Source: a virus
IMG/VR virus record: IMGVR_UViG_3300046820_000475
Coordinates: 1-41,226 of that record
Length of the DNA stretch: 41,226 nucleotides
Reading direction: 5' to 3' (one strand)
Shown here in pieces: positions 15,722 through 25,923 of this stretch (positions are counted from its first letter, which is position 1; the number at the start of each line of letters is the position of its first letter). The notes beneath the pieces were generated by a model that was given only the letters and a program-made list of their open reading frames with translations, was not told the origin of the DNA and did not search any database. The position numbers were made by a program, and so were the translations under genes.

Positions 15722-18700
15722 TTACCTCGCTCCCGCTGAAATAGTATCCTTAGAGTATAGATTTAATAGTGGTGTAAAGATAAGTCTTGAAGCCTCATTA
15801 ACTTCTGGACTAGAAGTACCAAATTGTTCAATCTGAGCAACAATTCTGTCTTTCATCTCCGCCTTGCTTGTAGAGAAATCAAAGCGAACACGATTATTGG
15901 TATCAAGTGAATACTCTTGTAGTGCCTTAATGTCCCTAACAATCAGACGCATAGCAGTTCTAGTCATCTTATTGATAGGAGTCTTGGGGCTTTCGAGTGC
16001 TTCGTTGAGGGTTTTAAACTTCTTCTCAAGCATACCTTGTGACTCTAAACCACCCTCAACATCTGCTGCAAGGTCTGGATTAGCAGCGCGCATCATGCGC
16101 TTCTTGTATGTAGCCTCATCAATTGCTGCCTTACGTGTAGTAATATCATTACTAGACTTTAATTTTGCATCACGTTCTTTATCAATATTGAAGTAAGCAA
16201 TCTTATCTTCTTCTAATTGAACGGCAATAAGGTACTTCTCGTAGTCTGGCTCAGAAATCAAATCTTCTGACTGCATCCAGTTATAGATATCAGGGTTATA
16301 TTCACCAGAACGTGGTGAGAATATCCATGCAATTTCTTTGTATGTTTTGATAAACTCATCGTTATTAACAGCCCAATCTTTAACCTCATTGGTCTTGTTA
16401 ATGAATACCTTGTATTCCTTCTCACTTGTTGGCACAACCCATGCAGACTTTCCTGGGTTATTTCCAACCCAGGTCATCATTGCTATATCAAATAGATTAC
16501 CAATACTGCTATCTGCGTTACGAAGAATACCATTATAGATATCCCAGAACTCGCTCTTTGGGCTACTAATGCCAGCACGCTTGACAGCATCTGTTAATTG
16601 ATTAGTAGGCTTAAGCGTAGGTTGACCTGGTGAGATATTACCAGCAAAGTTGCGACCCATTAGGATAGTCTGAACAGAAATCTTTAGGTCGCCCATATAC
16701 TTTCGTGTTTGTTCTGCAGTTGCATTGGATGGCAAGCCATACCCATTTGCCTGGAATGCTGCAATTGCCATAACCGTTGCACTCGCCTTCTGGCGATTAA
16801 ATTCTTCATATGGAAGATTAGCAAGCATTGACTGCTGAAACATAGGCATAAGCGCTGTGTATAAGTCTAGGTTCTTTCCAATATCACCAAGAGCCCACTC
16901 GTTGATAATGTCCTTGCCTTCTTGCTTCCATGACTTAGGAACAAATGGCAACTCATTAAGGATAGCCTTAACACCCATCATTGATACCGCACCAATTGGT
17001 CCAGATAGTGCTGGCTGACCAGCATCTGGAGAAAATGATGGGTTAATCAAACGTAATTTAACAGCCATATCAGAGAAGGTTGGAACCTTAAATGTGTCAT
17101 TGCCTGTAAGAATACGCATTACTGGTTCAACGGCATTATTTACAACTGCATCTGTAGGGAAGACCAAGTACTGGTCTCCCTTTTCATCAGTATAAACATC
17201 ACCATGAGCCTGCAAGCCTGTCTGCAATAGGCGCATACGTGTTAATGCGCGTAGTGGTTTCTGTGTATAAAGACGATAGACGCGACGCTGAAAGTCCTCT
17301 GTTGCGCGATAGAAGCGTCCAACAGTACGCACAGACACGGCAAGATTTGACCGAACATTAGGGTTATCAACCATAGAGATAACATCATCTAAGGCATTCT
17401 CGTATGCTAGGTTTACAATTCTTCCTTCTGCTGTTTCTGCTGCTGCTTCTCTTATCTTTGCAACCTTTGCTGGATTATCACGCAGCATTGGATTTGCTTT
17501 GATAGCAGTATCAACAATATCGTTTTCAATATTAATCTTAAATGGTTCAAGTTCCTTTAGGTTCTTTGAAATCTTAAACCATACAATTTTCTGTCGTAGA
17601 AGACCAGTAACAACTGCGTCCATTACATCCATTGTCCAGTTTTGGTAACGGTTAATAGCGTCCTCAAAACGGTTGAACTCGGCAAATGACTTCATATCAA
17701 ACTCAGTATTTGCAACCTTAATAAGACGTGTATTAATCTCACCTACTGGCTGGAACGCTGCAGTTACATCTCTGAATTCATTAAATGACAATGAACGAGC
17801 AGCCATAGACCAAGCGTCATCTGCAGCGGCAGGATTATTCGCAATAATCGTATCGCGTTTAGCCTTAATAAGATTATAAAATCCCTTGTTGTTGGCATTT
17901 GTTGTGCCATGAAAAGTATTCTTAAGGTCTATTAGCATAGTTTCAATGTGACCCTTGGCTATCTGAGCGTTAGTATCCCCAGCCTCACGTAGCCATACTG
18001 TTGTACCATAAGGTGCAATAAATTTCTTTACTAGTTCTGGATTTGCCTCAACAAATGTATCGGTTTCAAAGTCATACTTGACTCCAACCTTTTCGAGCAT
18101 AGCATTGCGTGCTCGGTTGAAGTCTTTCTGTGTAACCAAAGCATTGTTATTAAAGAAGTAGTTAACTGGATTGACAGTTACGCCATTATCAACCTTCTGA
18201 ACATTTACCGTAAAGCGTGTGTTCCAGTTATCCCAGTGCGAGATAGCCAATTCAAGGTTGTTCATCTGGCTAGTTAGTTTAGAAGTATACTGAGGACCCT
18301 GCTTTAGGCCGAAACCTTTAAGGGTTTCAGACCAAGCAGACTGTCTAAACATGGAATCCATATAATCAACATCAATGTTTCCAGCCAATGTAGCACGTGA
18401 GCCAAGTGAATTAGCCATAGCATCAAGCATCTGTGGATTATGCTTCATTACAAGACGCAATGAATCCCATACCTCTGGAGGCATTGTTTTGCCGTATAAA
18501 TCAATTGCACGATTAGTAACAGCAAGCATAATCTCAGCCTGCTGAACTTCCGCTGGCGACACACCAGCATCGTCAGCAAGTCTTTGAATCATTGCTGCGC
18601 GGGCTTCTGCGTCAATCTTCTTCGTTAAATCAAGAGATGGAAATATCTTATAGATTCCACGCTTGTAAAGACCAACACCGCTCTTTGAACCGCTGACCAT

Positions 18701-20974
18701 TGTAGAAACGTCACGTAGTGCTGTTCCAACTCCGCCAGCCTTATACATTGCTAGGTCCATCAATTGACTATACGAATCCTGTAAAGACATCATAAAGCCT
18801 TCATCGATGCTAGTACGCTGTCCAAGACGTGGGAAAAGAGTCTGTGTTACCCAGAAGTTCTGAAACTTACGAAGGAATGTATTACGAGTTACTCCACCCA
18901 TAGCATTAAAGAAAGAAGGTGCTGACTCAAAACGAGCAGGTGCAGCATACTCTAATGCAATATCAAAGTTAATAGGTGCAATACCTTCTGTCAACTGTGA
19001 TGGGTGAACACCACCACGGGTCTGCAAAACAGGTACGTCGTTTTCATATTTAAAGATATTGCGCTGCATATCTGTCTCCCACCCTTGTGGGATTTCAGAA
19101 CGGGTAGTGTTTAACATACCGTGCTTTTCGTTGAATGTTTTATTCAACAATTCAGCAGCATGCTCACGCCCACCTGGGCTACCATACATACCGATAGCAC
19201 GATAGTAAGCATCATGTAGATTACGAACAAAAGTAATCTGATATTCAGGTGCAAGTTTAGGATACAACTGAGCCATAGCCTCTGCAACATCTTTACCAAC
19301 TACAAGAGTTGAAAGATTACGTACTTCCTTTATGCTCTTGTATGAATCCTCGCCATAAAGAATACGGCCTGGTGCACGTGATGCCAAACGTCCCATGTTA
19401 TTAAGAAATGTCTTACGGTCTTTTGCAATCTTTGCAACTTCGTCAATCTCAGAACTAATAAGGGAAGAGTCCTTGCCAGTCTTAGTTAGCGCTGCCATTG
19501 CTTTCTCGGCAGTCTCATCAATCTTCGCAAAATCATCAGCAGTCTCTGGTGTATTATTAAACATTTTGTAGAACTCTTTGTGAATCTTTGTAGTGAGCCC
19601 ACGGTAGTTCTTAGAAACTGGAATACCATGACGTGTCTGGCTAATGCCATCAACGCTCATAGATAAAAGATAGCGACCATTCTCATAGTCCTGGAAAAAG
19701 TACTCTGCTCTATCTGCGTTATATACCTTAGAGTCAGCAAACAACTTTACGACATTCTCATTTGCCCATTCTGGGTATGTCTGCATAATGTTGCGATAAG
19801 CAGCGCCCTTATAGGCAGCAGTTGGAGCCTCTGCATACTCCTTAATGAGTGGACCGATTTCATTATTCCAATGAAGTCGAACATCCTGCTCTTTAAAGAT
19901 AGCGCGAGTTGCACGCTTAATTCCAGTCTCACCAAACTTATCAGCAATGTACTTATACTGGTCTGCTAATTGCTCGCCACGGCTCTTATAGCCAGCAAAC
20001 TTTAACGCATCCTCAATTGGAATCTTAACTCCACCAGCAATTCCCTTACGGGCAGCACGTGCAGCAGGAACTGCACCAGTATATGTTAAAGGGTCTGCTG
20101 GATTCATGATGCTATAGACAGCATCTATCGGTCCAGAGATAATTTTAGAGGCTTGCTGCTGACCTTCTGTTGTTGCAACGTCAACACCAAGCATCTTAGC
20201 AATTTTATACCAAGGACTTTGCTTTGCCTTAGCAATTTCTGCAGGGCTCGACATACGAGCCTTAGCAACAAAAGCATTAGCAGAGTTTCTACCAGGCGAA
20301 AGTTGTGCGTTCTGCTTGATTTCGCTGGCAAGTTTATCAAACTCGTCGGGATTGTCACCCATAAAACGGATAGCAGAAGCCATATCGTTATCAAAAGTAC
20401 CGTAAAGGTCAATTGCTTCGCCAGGAGTACGCTGTTCGGAGATACCTCTAATAAGAGTTACAAGTGCTTTGCCATACTTTGCTTCGTATTCTTTAACAGA
20501 ATCCTGTCGCCACATGTTCTTGCCGTTATAAGTATCAGTAAGAACCTTAGAATTGAAGTTTGTGTCGCCGCTCTTGAATTTCTGATAAAGACTTGGACCT
20601 GTTTTTGCTGCTTTGTCCCAAGCATCAATGACAGTAAAACCAGCAACTAATGGTGTTGCTACAGCCTTAAACGCATCTGTGACAAATCCAGTAGCGCCAG
20701 ATAGAATCTTAGCGCCTAAACTTTTTTCTGGTTGGAAAATTTCTTGGTTGCTAAAAAGATAACGAATATTAGTTTGAACATCTGGGTCTAGTTCAAGAAA
20801 TTCCTTGCGTGCATCATCCTTTGGCATCTTAATATACTTACGACCAAGTGACCATGAGCGTGAATACTGCTCTAGTACCTTAGAAGAACCTGCTGGCAGG
20901 GCTGACCTACGCAAAGCATCTGCAAGGTTAGGACTAACCTTTGCAATTGCTGGGTTTAAATCTACCTCTGCCAT
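15722..20974 (-). CDS. Giant (1750 aa) putative internal virion / DNA-ejection protein
   Basis: This is the largest gene in the genome, at about 13% of its length. The sequence is mostly helical. It has an early hydrophobic patch (LSGATGFVTDAFKAVATPLVAGFTVI, about residues 90-115) and a second around GPIGAVSMMGVKAILNELPFVPKSW near residue 1310. There are many Ala/Lys/Glu helices and an Asp/Lys-rich C-terminal 200 residues. No lysozyme, transglycosylase, protease or polymerase motif could be seen. It lies between portal-associated small genes and two other helical proteins, upstream of the scaffold. Giant helical proteins of podoviruses (T7 gp16-like) are packaged in the head and ejected to form a trans-envelope conduit. 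That is the favoured reading. A tape-measure protein is less likely because no tail-tube or chaperone genes adjoin. Confidence 0.5.
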   Translation of the reverse strand: MAEVDLNPAIAKVSPNLADALRRSALPAGSSKVLEQYSRSWSLGRKYIKMPKDDARKEFLELDPDVQTNIRYLFSNQEIFQPEKSLGAKILSGATGFVTDAFKAVATPLVAGFTVIDAWDKAAKTGPSLYQKFKSGDTNFNSKVLTDTYNGKNMWRQDSVKEYEAKYGKALVTLIRGISEQRTPGEAIDLYGTFDNDMASAIRFMGDNPDEFDKLASEIKQNAQLSPGRNSANAFVAKARMSSPAEIAKAKQSPWYKIAKMLGVDVATTEGQQQASKIISGPIDAVYSIMNPADPLTYTGAVPAARAARKGIAGGVKIPIEDALKFAGYKSRGEQLADQYKYIADKFGETGIKRATRAIFKEQDVRLHWNNEIGPLIKEYAEAPTAAYKGAAYRNIMQTYPEWANENVVKLFADSKVYNADRAEYFFQDYENGRYLLSMSVDGISQTRHGIPVSKNYRGLTTKIHKEFYKMFNNTPETADDFAKIDETAEKAMAALTKTGKDSSLISSEIDEVAKIAKDRKTFLNNMGRLASRAPGRILYGEDSYKSIKEVRNLSTLVVGKDVAEAMAQLYPKLAPEYQITFVRNLHDAYYRAIGMYGSPGGREHAAELLNKTFNEKHGMLNTTRSEIPQGWETDMQRNIFKYENDVPVLQTRGGVHPSQLTEGIAPINFDIALEYAAPARFESAPSFFNAMGGVTRNTFLRKFQNFWVTQTLFPRLGQRTSIDEGFMMSLQDSYSQLMDLAMYKAGGVGTALRDVSTMVSGSKSGVGLYKRGIYKIFPSLDLTKKIDAEARAAMIQRLADDAGVSPAEVQQAEIMLAVTNRAIDLYGKTMPPEVWDSLRLVMKHNPQMLDAMANSLGSRATLAGNIDVDYMDSMFRQSAWSETLKGFGLKQGPQYTSKLTSQMNNLELAISHWDNWNTRFTVNVQKVDNGVTVNPVNYFFNNNALVTQKDFNRARNAMLEKVGVKYDFETDTFVEANPELVKKFIAPYGTTVWLREAGDTNAQIAKGHIETMLIDLKNTFHGTTNANNKGFYNLIKAKRDTIIANNPAAADDAWSMAARSLSFNEFRDVTAAFQPVGEINTRLIKVANTEFDMKSFAEFNRFEDAINRYQNWTMDVMDAVVTGLLRQKIVWFKISKNLKELEPFKINIENDIVDTAIKANPMLRDNPAKVAKIREAAAETAEGRIVNLAYENALDDVISMVDNPNVRSNLAVSVRTVGRFYRATEDFQRRVYRLYTQKPLRALTRMRLLQTGLQAHGDVYTDEKGDQYLVFPTDAVVNNAVEPVMRILTGNDTFKVPTFSDMAVKLRLINPSFSPDAGQPALSGPIGAVSMMGVKAILNELPFVPKSWKQEGKDIINEWALGDIGKNLDLYTALMPMFQQSMLANLPYEEFNRQKASATVMAIAAFQANGYGLPSNATAEQTRKYMGDLKISVQTILMGRNFAGNISPGQPTLKPTNQLTDAVKRAGISSPKSEFWDIYNGILRNADSSIGNLFDIAMMTWVGNNPGKSAWVVPTSEKEYKVFINKTNEVKDWAVNNDEFIKTYKEIAWIFSPRSGEYNPDIYNWMQSEDLISEPDYEKYLIAVQLEEDKIAYFNIDKERDAKLKSSNDITTRKAAIDEATYKKRMMRAANPDLAADVEGGLESQGMLEKKFKTLNEALESPKTPINKMTRTAMRLIVRDIKALQEYSLDTNNRVRFDFSTSKAEMKDRIVAQIEQFGTSSPEVNEASRLIFTPLLNLYSKDTISAGAR

Positions 20975-21375
20975 TAGTATCCGCTATCTTCGAGCGCTCG
21001 ATAAAGAAGTTCTGTGTCACCACTTGGGTCATTGTCTGCAACTGTTCGCAGAATCTCCAAAAGAGTTGGAGTTGTATTGGGAAGTCGCATTGCTTCTGAA
21101 CCAACACCATCACCAAGATTGATGCCAGATGTAATAGGTTCATTAGGACGCGTTGTTGGCGCACCTAGTGGTGTAGGCATTTCCATTGGAACAGGCTCTG
21201 CACGTCCCGCCATCGGAGCAGCAGTCTGCTGGCTCATTGTATTTTCGCCATAAGGCATGCCTGGCATGTACTTAGCGCCCTGTGTTGGTCCACCATCTGT
21301 GCGCTGTGAAAGTGCTCCTGGTCCCGATACTGGTGCAGGATTCTCTGGCTTGCGGTATCCGCCTTGCTGTGCCAT
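20974..21375 (-). CDS. Pro/Gly-rich small virion-region protein
   Basis: This 133-aa protein is disordered in its first 85 residues (Pro, Gly, Met and Gln rich, for example MAQQGGYRKPENPAPVSGP). It ends in a helical segment LLEILRTVADNDPSGDTELLYRALEDSGY. It has stop-start overlaps with both neighbours. Co-encoding between portal and the giant protein suggests a small head-vertex or core-assembly component. The family was not recognised. Confidence 0.55.
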   Translation of the reverse strand: MAQQGGYRKPENPAPVSGPGALSQRTDGGPTQGAKYMPGMPYGENTMSQQTAAPMAGRAEPVPMEMPTPLGAPTTRPNEPITSGINLGDGVGSEAMRLPNTTPTLLEILRTVADNDPSGDTELLYRALEDSGY

Positions 21376-21620
21376 TAGTCTTCATCCTCATCATCATACG
21401 GAATAGGGTCAATTTTATTTGGTAGTTCTGGGATAATCCAGTCAGGATATGAATCCTTATCTGTAATCATTGCGATACAAATATCAATTGGAAATCCTGC
21501 AACGCGTAGCGCCTTGTAATACTCATTGAGACCAATGCAGTATTTTTCTAGCGGTGTGTAATCATCTGATAGAACAGTACGTACTTTTGCTTGACGTACT
21601 GGCTTCTTACGTGCTGCCAT
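21375..21620 (-). CDS. Small protein of the portal operon
   Basis: This 81-aa protein has a basic N-terminus (MAARKKPVRQAKVRT), a helical core with YCIGLNEYYKALRVAGFPIDICIAMITDK, a PDWIIPELPNK segment and a very acidic tail (PYDDEDED). The core 'LNEYYKALRxAGFPxxxALAL(I/L)xD' is familiar from small proteins next to portal genes in actinophages, where function is unknown. It lies nine bases after the portal gene. Confidence 0.6.
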   Translation of the reverse strand: MAARKKPVRQAKVRTVLSDDYTPLEKYCIGLNEYYKALRVAGFPIDICIAMITDKDSYPDWIIPELPNKIDPIPYDDEDED

Positions 21621-21628
21621 GATTCCCC

Positions 21629-23377
21629 CTAGATAATTCGCTGTTGCTGTGTCTGAACTGAACCTGATGCCTCTCCACTTGTATTCAAGCGGCTAAGCAG
21701 CATCTGTAAATCTGGTCGCCCTGGTTGAGCAGGAGCGCCTCCTGCTGGAGCGCCAGGAGCAGAGGGGACGGGTTGCTCAACTGGTTCACCAGCAGGAGGA
21801 TTCTCTGGTGTAAACACTTCCTCAATGACATCCTCAATTGAGCGACCAGCCTTACGTCCCTTGATTGCCAAAGCAATCTTTTGAATAACTGGTAGGGGGT
21901 CTTGACCCTGTGATGCCATCTGCGGAATTGTTTGCGTATATGCCTGCAGTGAACCAATGAGAGCCTTGCGAAGTTTTTCAACTTCTATCTTCTCTTGTTC
22001 CTGTGTGACGTTGATTCCGAATGGCATTTCTCGCTGTGCCAAGTCTACGGAAATCAAATCGCCGCCCAATGCCTGCAGCATAAAGATAAGGCCCTGTGCA
22101 GGGTTAAGCCCTGCCAGCATGCCGTAACGAACATCGGCTGAATAGTCACCCTTAATGTCCTTAGATGGTGTGTACTCAAGAGCATAAGGTGCGCCAGCAT
22201 CTACACCACGAATTGTCTTCTTAACATCAAATACTGTTTCGTCAACTTCAAAGCAAATAGAAATAACATTCTTAAGTGCTGATGCAAAGATTGCTTGTGC
22301 TGACTTAATCTGGGTATCGAATCCACCCATAAGGGCTTGAACGCCCTGTCCCGTAATGATTGATGCGTCTACGTTACCAGTTCGTGATTCTGGATAACGT
22401 GTTCCCGTACGCAGTTCTGCTTGTAGAACCTGCTGCTCGCTAAATGCACCAGCAGGGATAGGTAGTTCGACACGCCGAACACCTGCAGGATTGTTTGTGC
22501 GGATGACTCCATCGCCACCAAACTCAAACTCCTGCACATCCGAAGGCAAGACGATAGGTGACTGCACTGACTTCTCTGCTGCTTCCATCGCAAGTAATGC
22601 GAAACGATTTCGAAGCAACTGAATACCAAGCACGTCATCAAACTGTCCACGCATTTCGCCATCAATAGATGGCTTACGTGCAATGTGGACTAGCATCTTC
22701 TTGACTGGATTCTCAGCCACCGATACAGGATAGTTACCACGCTCTGGAATATAAATTACAGATTGTTCTTTATCATAATATCGAATAACTGTAAGATACG
22801 CATTTGTGTCTTGGTCATAACCATCCTTACCAAGAATGCCATCCTCATGCTCAGGAAACTGAGCAACGAGTTCTGCAATTGTCATGCGATACTTTTTAGC
22901 AAAGGCTACACAGCGCCCATAGCGGTCATACTCAGGGTAAGCACCTACTGGGTTTTCTATGCGAATGCGTGGTAGTCCTGCTTCTTCGTCGAACTCAATA
23001 ATGAATGGGACGAAACCAAATGTGATATACCAGTCCGCGCCTGTATACATCTGTACTTGCAAATCAGAATTGATGAAGTAGTTCGCAGCAATCTGCGTGC
23101 GACGGTCTGCGAACTTACGTGACTTATCTTCAATCTTGTTGATTGCAGAGCAGTTAATGGCAGGAAGCGGAGCCATAACTTCCGAAAGGTCACGTGCAAC
23201 AATGTCGATAAAGTTAGCGACAACGTTTGCATCTACTCCATCTGGGAAAAAGTCAGGGTAAACGCTAGCAATATCGCCACGACGGACGGCAAGAACATCT
23301 TCCTGGCGTGAGTCGCGCTCACGTGCGCGGTGCTTGAGTGACTCAACACGCGCCGCAATCTGCTTTACTGTTAACAT
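21629..23377 (-). CDS. Portal protein
   Basis: This 582-aa protein forms the dodecameric DNA gate at the head vertex. Seen features: an N-terminal helical region (VESLKHRARERDSRQEDVLAVRRGD), a stem/wing section with NVVANFIDIVARDLSEVMAPLP, and YITFGFVPFIIEFDEEAGLPRIRIENPVGAYPEYDRYGRCVAFAKKY. A C-terminal Pro/Gly/Ala-rich tail holds a run APGAPAGGAPAQPGRP. The 'ENP.G.YPEYD..GR' pattern is a standard portal feature. Its place one gene after the large terminase and upstream of scaffold and capsid fits, and the length is in the podovirus range. Confidence 0.82.
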   Translation of the reverse strand: MLTVKQIAARVESLKHRARERDSRQEDVLAVRRGDIASVYPDFFPDGVDANVVANFIDIVARDLSEVMAPLPAINCSAINKIEDKSRKFADRRTQIAANYFINSDLQVQMYTGADWYITFGFVPFIIEFDEEAGLPRIRIENPVGAYPEYDRYGRCVAFAKKYRMTIAELVAQFPEHEDGILGKDGYDQDTNAYLTVIRYYDKEQSVIYIPERGNYPVSVAENPVKKMLVHIARKPSIDGEMRGQFDDVLGIQLLRNRFALLAMEAAEKSVQSPIVLPSDVQEFEFGGDGVIRTNNPAGVRRVELPIPAGAFSEQQVLQAELRTGTRYPESRTGNVDASIITGQGVQALMGGFDTQIKSAQAIFASALKNVISICFEVDETVFDVKKTIRGVDAGAPYALEYTPSKDIKGDYSADVRYGMLAGLNPAQGLIFMLQALGGDLISVDLAQREMPFGINVTQEQEKIEVEKLRKALIGSLQAYTQTIPQMASQGQDPLPVIQKIALAIKGRKAGRSIEDVIEEVFTPENPPAGEPVEQPVPSAPGAPAGGAPAQPGRPDLQMLLSRLNTSGEASGSVQTQQQRII

Positions 23378-23407
23378 TAAAATCCTAACGGTTGATTAAA
23401 AAAAAAA

Positions 23408-23938
23408 TTACTGGTACTTGCGGGCGCGGATAAGCGCCTTCTTTGCCTCAAGAGCGCGCTGTGCTTCATACTTTGCATCTGACTTGGCTTCAAAATTCTT
23501 TGCCCATGTCTCTTTTGCAGTTAGACGCGCTTCTTTCTTAGAGCCAACCTTGACTGACTTTGGCTTACCCTTAGTTGTTGTCTGACCAAAAATACGTGTA
23601 GCAGTCTTTGAGATGTTATCCATCTTTACTGTCTTAGCCTTTGCAGGTGCATTAGCGCCCTTAAGACCACGTGCATTAGCCTTTGCCTCAGCCTTAGTTG
23701 TCTTAGAAAGTACGCGAGCATTTTGAGCACGTGCTTGTTCAGCGCCTGGTGATGGCTTAAGTGGTGAACCCTTTTTAGCCCTAACTGTCACACTTGAACT
23801 TACTTTAACTGAGCGTGAGCCTGGCTTGTCTCCCATGCCTGGACGAACACGTCCTGCGTTTCCAGAGCCACCGCGTGGTGCGCCTCCGCCTGTTTCACCT
23901 CGGTTAGAAGATGTTTGCTTCTTTGGTCGAATTGCCAT
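23408..23938 (-). CDS. Basic protein between terminase and portal
   Basis: The real start is probably the ATG at 23936-23938 (MAIRPKKQTSSN), with an AGGAAAAC ribosome site, giving 176 aa. A longer frame reaching back into the terminase gene lacks a better start. The product is Lys/Arg/Ala/Gly-rich and disordered at first (SSNRGETGGGAPRGGSGNAG). It turns helical and Lys-rich at the C-terminus (KSDAKYEAQRALEAKKALIRARKYQ). It overlaps nothing, with an 11-base gap after the terminase stop. It resembles the other basic proteins of this genome in composition and its function is unknown. Confidence 0.6.
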   Translation of the reverse strand: MAIRPKKQTSSNRGETGGGAPRGGSGNAGRVRPGMGDKPGSRSVKVSSSVTVRAKKGSPLKPSPGAEQARAQNARVLSKTTKAEAKANARGLKGANAPAKAKTVKMDNISKTATRIFGQTTTKGKPKSVKVGSKKEARLTAKETWAKNFEAKSDAKYEAQRALEAKKALIRARKYQ

Positions 23939-23949
23939 AATAGTTTTCC

Positions 23950-25839
23950 TTATCCGAATTGCTCGTTCCACTGCTCTTGATAGGCAGCGTCGAGGTTGAC
24001 TGATTGACGTTTTGATAGTTGAGCCTTTGTAGCCCAACGATTATCTTTATATCGGCTTGTGAAAGAAGCCGCTTGCATTAGTTCCTTAGCACGCAAAACG
24101 CCAAACCAGAGTGCCATAACGCAGTCGGTTTTGCCCTTAGTGTTTGGCTTCCAGGTCATCAACTGTTGGAGCAAGGCTTTCATGCCTTCAGAGCCTTCAG
24201 TAGATGGGAATTCGATAATGTTGTTATTCTGGAACTTATCATCACGCATAGTTCCGAATAGGCTTGACATAGATGCTACGCCAAGGTTTGTGTCCCATTT
24301 GTTCTTGCCAGTAAAGTGTGGCTTAAGAGAGCAGCCATACTGGGCAAGCCATTGAATCAAGTCATCATCTAGGGCATAGCCCTTCTGATGAGCGTTAATC
24401 TCAACGCGAAACTCTTGAGGTCGGTACTTAACAACCAACTCTTCAATCGTATTACGAATCTTTTGTGGAGTAGGCTCGCTCATATTTATGCAATCAAGCA
24501 CGTAGATACGGCCATCAAGGGCGTTGTAGTTAATTACCACAAAGGCTGAGTTACCAGTCATAGCAGGGTCAAAACCAATGATGGTATAACCACGTACTTT
24601 TGCTGGATGCCCAGGTAGTTCTGGGTTTAGTACTCCACGCTTACGCGCTCCTTTGATACAACCTTGAACCAGCGGAGCGGGGAATGTTGAATCCTCCGCT
24701 ATATCTTCCTGCTGGTACACCAGCGCCCAGGTAGAGGCGGTAACTTCACCGCGACGTTTATTTAGCGCTGGCCCGTCCCACTTAGGATACAAACCATCTT
24801 CATCAACATCTTCCTCATCGTCGCCATCCCAAGGGATATTTGACTTTGGCCAAAGAGTTACCCAGTCTTTAGGCTTCTCTTTGTACTCAAGAACTGCTGG
24901 CATAGCCATATAGGTAAAAGGGCACTTGCCACTTGACCAGTACTTAGGCTCTCGCAGTTCCTTATAAAAATCTGTAGCGGCAATACGTGTGCCTACAATT
25001 AGCAACTTGCCGTTCTTACCCAGACGAGTGATAACTTCTTTTTGCAGCCAGTTAATCTGCTTCTCATACTCATGAGCGTTAGCAGTTGTAATGCAGTCGT
25101 CTAGGATAATCAAGTCGGCGCGAGCGCCGTAAATCTGACCACCCATACCAAGGGCTTGGATAGTCGGGTCTTTCTCAGATGAATCACGCGCATCGCCACC
25201 AAGATAGACGGTGTCTACTTTCCAGGTATCTGCGTCATTTTTCCATCCACCCTCAGGACCGAATGCATTTTGCATTTTCTGATAGCGCGGATGCGACAAC
25301 CTGTTTTTAATCGAATACACGAACTCGCGTGCTTTGTTCAACGTCTTAGAGACCACGATGATGCGGACGTTAGGGTTGATGGCGATACGGTAGGTCGAAT
25401 AGTTCACCGTGACAACGGTGGACTTAGCATGCTCAGGAGGCACATTGACCAACATACGGGTCTCGTCTACCTTCTCATAAGTCATGGCAGGGTGCAGCCA
25501 AGAAGGGTCGCGCCCTTCAATCAAATCAATCCAGTCCTGATGGTGTGGAAAGACCTTTGAGTCCAGGTACATCTCAGAGAACTGAGCAAATGAAATCTCT
25601 TCCTTGGGGATACCAAGGGCAACAAGGGAATTGGACTTAGAGTCTAACTTAGCCTGTTCAAGTTTACGGGCAAAGTCTGGGTCTCGATACATCCAGATGC
25701 GGGCGGTGTCAGGCTTGGAGCCTACCTTGGTCATGGCGTTTGCCAGACTCATACCTTCTGCAACCAGTAGGAGCACCTGCTCCTTAGCCTCGTTGCTCTT
25801 AGCCGTCTTGGGGTTAGTCGCCCCCTTTTCGAATGTCAT
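23950..25839 (-). CDS. terL: Terminase large subunit
   Basis: This 629-aa packaging motor has an N-terminal helix-turn-helix-like segment (AEGMSLANAMTKVGSKPDTARIWM, about 28-50). The ATPase follows, with a degenerate Walker A PPEHAKST at 134-141 (Lys139), Walker B LIILDD at 243-248 (catalytic Asp/acid pair 247-248) and a coupling motif LLIVGTR near 279-285. The C-terminal RNase-H-like nuclease begins GFDPA at 422-426 (Asp424), with VEIN and a later GSEGMKAL region. It drives genome packaging and cuts concatemers. It is the first gene of the late block, starting from the ATG at 25837-25839 behind a GGGGG ribosome site. No small terminase was recognised nearby. The N-terminal HTH may serve DNA recognition. 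Confidence 0.9.
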   Translation of the reverse strand: MTFEKGATNPKTAKSNEAKEQVLLLVAEGMSLANAMTKVGSKPDTARIWMYRDPDFARKLEQAKLDSKSNSLVALGIPKEEISFAQFSEMYLDSKVFPHHQDWIDLIEGRDPSWLHPAMTYEKVDETRMLVNVPPEHAKSTVVTVNYSTYRIAINPNVRIIVVSKTLNKAREFVYSIKNRLSHPRYQKMQNAFGPEGGWKNDADTWKVDTVYLGGDARDSSEKDPTIQALGMGGQIYGARADLIILDDCITTANAHEYEKQINWLQKEVITRLGKNGKLLIVGTRIAATDFYKELREPKYWSSGKCPFTYMAMPAVLEYKEKPKDWVTLWPKSNIPWDGDDEEDVDEDGLYPKWDGPALNKRRGEVTASTWALVYQQEDIAEDSTFPAPLVQGCIKGARKRGVLNPELPGHPAKVRGYTIIGFDPAMTGNSAFVVINYNALDGRIYVLDCINMSEPTPQKIRNTIEELVVKYRPQEFRVEINAHQKGYALDDDLIQWLAQYGCSLKPHFTGKNKWDTNLGVASMSSLFGTMRDDKFQNNNIIEFPSTEGSEGMKALLQQLMTWKPNTKGKTDCVMALWFGVLRAKELMQAASFTSRYKDNRWATKAQLSKRQSVNLDAAYQEQWNEQFG

Positions 25840-25923
25840 CTAGCCCCCTAGAATAAAGTTGTGGACAGTTGGTAAACAGGGTTGTCCAGCCCGCGGTCAG
25901 CCCCCGAAGCGACTGAGGATGTG

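Noticed and set aside
20153-20650. 165-codon plus-strand Cys-rich frame inside the giant gene
   Set aside because: It is antisense to a continuous 1750-codon gene and has no matching context or ribosome site.
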